DNA of 64,000 nt. It comes from Rouxiella sp. S1S-2 (GTDB lineage: Bacteria; Pseudomonadota; Gammaproteobacteria; Enterobacterales; Enterobacteriaceae). The DNA lies in NCBI RefSeq assembly GCF_009208105.1, contig NZ_WFKL01000001.1, positions 5,022,001 to 5,086,000 on the forward strand. Direction: 5' to 3'. Shown piece by piece: positions 63,170-64,000 of this stretch; the stretch's first letter is position 1, and each line of letters starts with the position of its first letter. The translations under genes and the position numbers were made by a program. Below the pieces are notes generated by a model. It saw only the letters and a list, made by a program, of their open reading frames with translations, made no database searches and was not told the origin of the DNA.

Positions 63170-63967
63170 TCAGACCAGTAAATCCGCGCAGTGCGGTTTG
63201 TCGTGGCTGATATTGAGTAATTGGCAAACGGTGCCGCAAAGTTCAGTTTGTAACGGCTCGGCATCAGCCATGCTGAATGCGCTGCCAAATACAAACATCG
63301 GCACCTGACGCTCTTCGTCAAGAATTCCGCCGTGGCTGTGGTCGTTATTCATGCCGTGATCGGCGGTGACAATCACCTGGTAACCCTCGGCTAACCAGTT
63401 ATCAAGATAGTGAGAAAGAATTCCGTCGGCGACGCGCGCTTTGTTGCGATATTGCATCGAGTCCAATCCAAACTTATGGCCGGTATCATCGATATTCATC
63501 GGATGAATCAGCAAAAAGTCAGGGTCGTGCTTGAGGCGTAGACTTTCCGCATCGTCAAACAAATGGGAGTCGGGATAGGTATCGTCGTAATAGAAATGCC
63601 CGTGCTGGATGGTCAGGCTTTTATCGTCGGTATGGCGATCGCGCGCTGGGGTAAAAGGCGTACGGTTGTAAAGCTCGCTAACCCAGTGATAGGCCGCTGC
63701 TGCCGTTGTTAATCCTGCATCGCGTGCATAATGAAAAATGCTGCGCTGGGTCGATAAACGGTCAACGTGGTTGTGAACAATTCCACTGACCACCGGCGTT
63801 ACGCCGGTAAGAATGCACTCATACAGCGGTCGTGACAGCGAAGGCAATTCGCATTCCAGTTGATATAAGCGCCCGCGTCCTGCGGCACACTGTGCCTGTA
63901 AATATCCCATTGCATCGCGGGCTACCTGAAAGTTCAGGCCGTCCAATACCACCAGAATGCTTTTCAT
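63170..63967 (-). CDS. Alkaline-phosphatase-superfamily phosphodiesterase (NPP/PhnA-like), cytoplasmic
   Basis: A 265-residue member of the type I phosphodiesterase/nucleotide pyrophosphatase clan. The full two-metal site is visible: D9 (VVLDG), candidate nucleophile S45 in PSLSRP (Thr or Ser in the family), D160 and H164 (NIDDTGHKFG), D203-H204 (ADHGM) and H212 (DHSHGG). There is no signal peptide, so it acts after import. It is shorter than phosphonoacetate hydrolase PhnA. It heads the genes visible in this operon, with 33 bp left upstream in the window. Likely substrate: a phosphodiester or phosphonate brought in by the ABC transporter. Confidence 0.88.
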   Translation of the reverse strand: MKSILVVLDGLNFQVARDAMGYLQAQCAAGRGRLYQLECELPSLSRPLYECILTGVTPVVSGIVHNHVDRLSTQRSIFHYARDAGLTTAAAAYHWVSELYNRTPFTPARDRHTDDKSLTIQHGHFYYDDTYPDSHLFDDAESLRLKHDPDFLLIHPMNIDDTGHKFGLDSMQYRNKARVADGILSHYLDNWLAEGYQVIVTADHGMNNDHSHGGILDEERQVPMFVFGSAFSMADAEPLQTELCGTVCQLLNISHDKPHCADLLV

Positions 63968-64000
63968 TACGTGTGACCCTGATAAATTTATAAAAATTCA

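Overview
The window is a chromosomal segment of an Enterobacterales bacterium. The protein sequences and gene order fit Yersiniaceae or a close relative (the Rahnella/Rouxiella/Ewingella/Serratia group); I cannot fix the genus by reading alone. No rRNA, tRNA, CRISPR array, insertion sequence or phage gene was found. From about 25.7 kb to 59.8 kb it carries, in inverted order, the conserved E. coli 92-minute block: ssb, uvrA, yjbR, yjbQ, tyrB, alr, dnaB, qorA, pspG, dusA, zur, yjbJ, dinF, lexA, dgkA, plsB, ubiA, ubiC, psiE, pgi, lysC and yjbB. Small accessory cassettes sit between these genes.

Left region (0-25.5 kb): the end of an lpxL/lpxP lipid A acyltransferase gene; a yhdWXYZ/aapJQMP amino-acid ABC operon behind a near-perfect sigma-54 promoter; an lrgA/lrgB-type (yohJK-like) holin-like pair with a divergent LysR regulator; yjcE and ghxP (cation antiport and guanine/hypoxanthine uptake). 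After these comes a run of one- and two-gene accessory units: glutathione transferases, an SnoaL-like protein, an inositol-monophosphatase-family enzyme, a LysE-type exporter, a pair of solute-binding proteins with no transporter, a RIO kinase, a thioester-reductase-like SDR behind very AT-rich DNA, GNAT, AraC plus DMT exporter, SDR plus LysR, an unrecognised 164-residue protein, a TauE-type permease and a ZapE-type ATPase.

Middle region (25.7-48.6 kb): DNA repair and SOS functions (ssb/uvrA with a shared LexA box; lexA with two LexA boxes, then dinF), replication (dnaB), cell wall (alr), tRNA modification (dusA), zinc control (zur), envelope stress (pspG with its own sigma-54 promoter) and tyrB. 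Inserted cassettes are LysR-GST-PNPOx, a TetR-acrylyl-CoA-reductase (acuR-acuI-like) operon with an apparently leaderless regulator mRNA, and YitT/Lrp/PheC next to tyrB. PheC is a predicted secreted cyclohexadienyl dehydratase, implying a periplasmic route toward phenylalanine.

Right region (48.7-64 kb): phospholipid and ubiquinone synthesis (dgkA, plsB, ubiCA), psiE, pgi, lysC under a lysine riboswitch, and panS. The last 5.8 kb is a tightly packed minus-strand operon entering from beyond the right edge: an alkaline-phosphatase-superfamily phosphodiesterase without a signal peptide, two ABC permeases, an ABC ATPase, a HAD-IB phosphatase and finally yjbB (Na/Pi-type transporter). I read this as import of an organophosphorus compound, stepwise cytoplasmic hydrolysis, and disposal of phosphate. 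It and the two-binding-protein operon at 13.6-15.5 kb are the best candidates for incompletely described systems.
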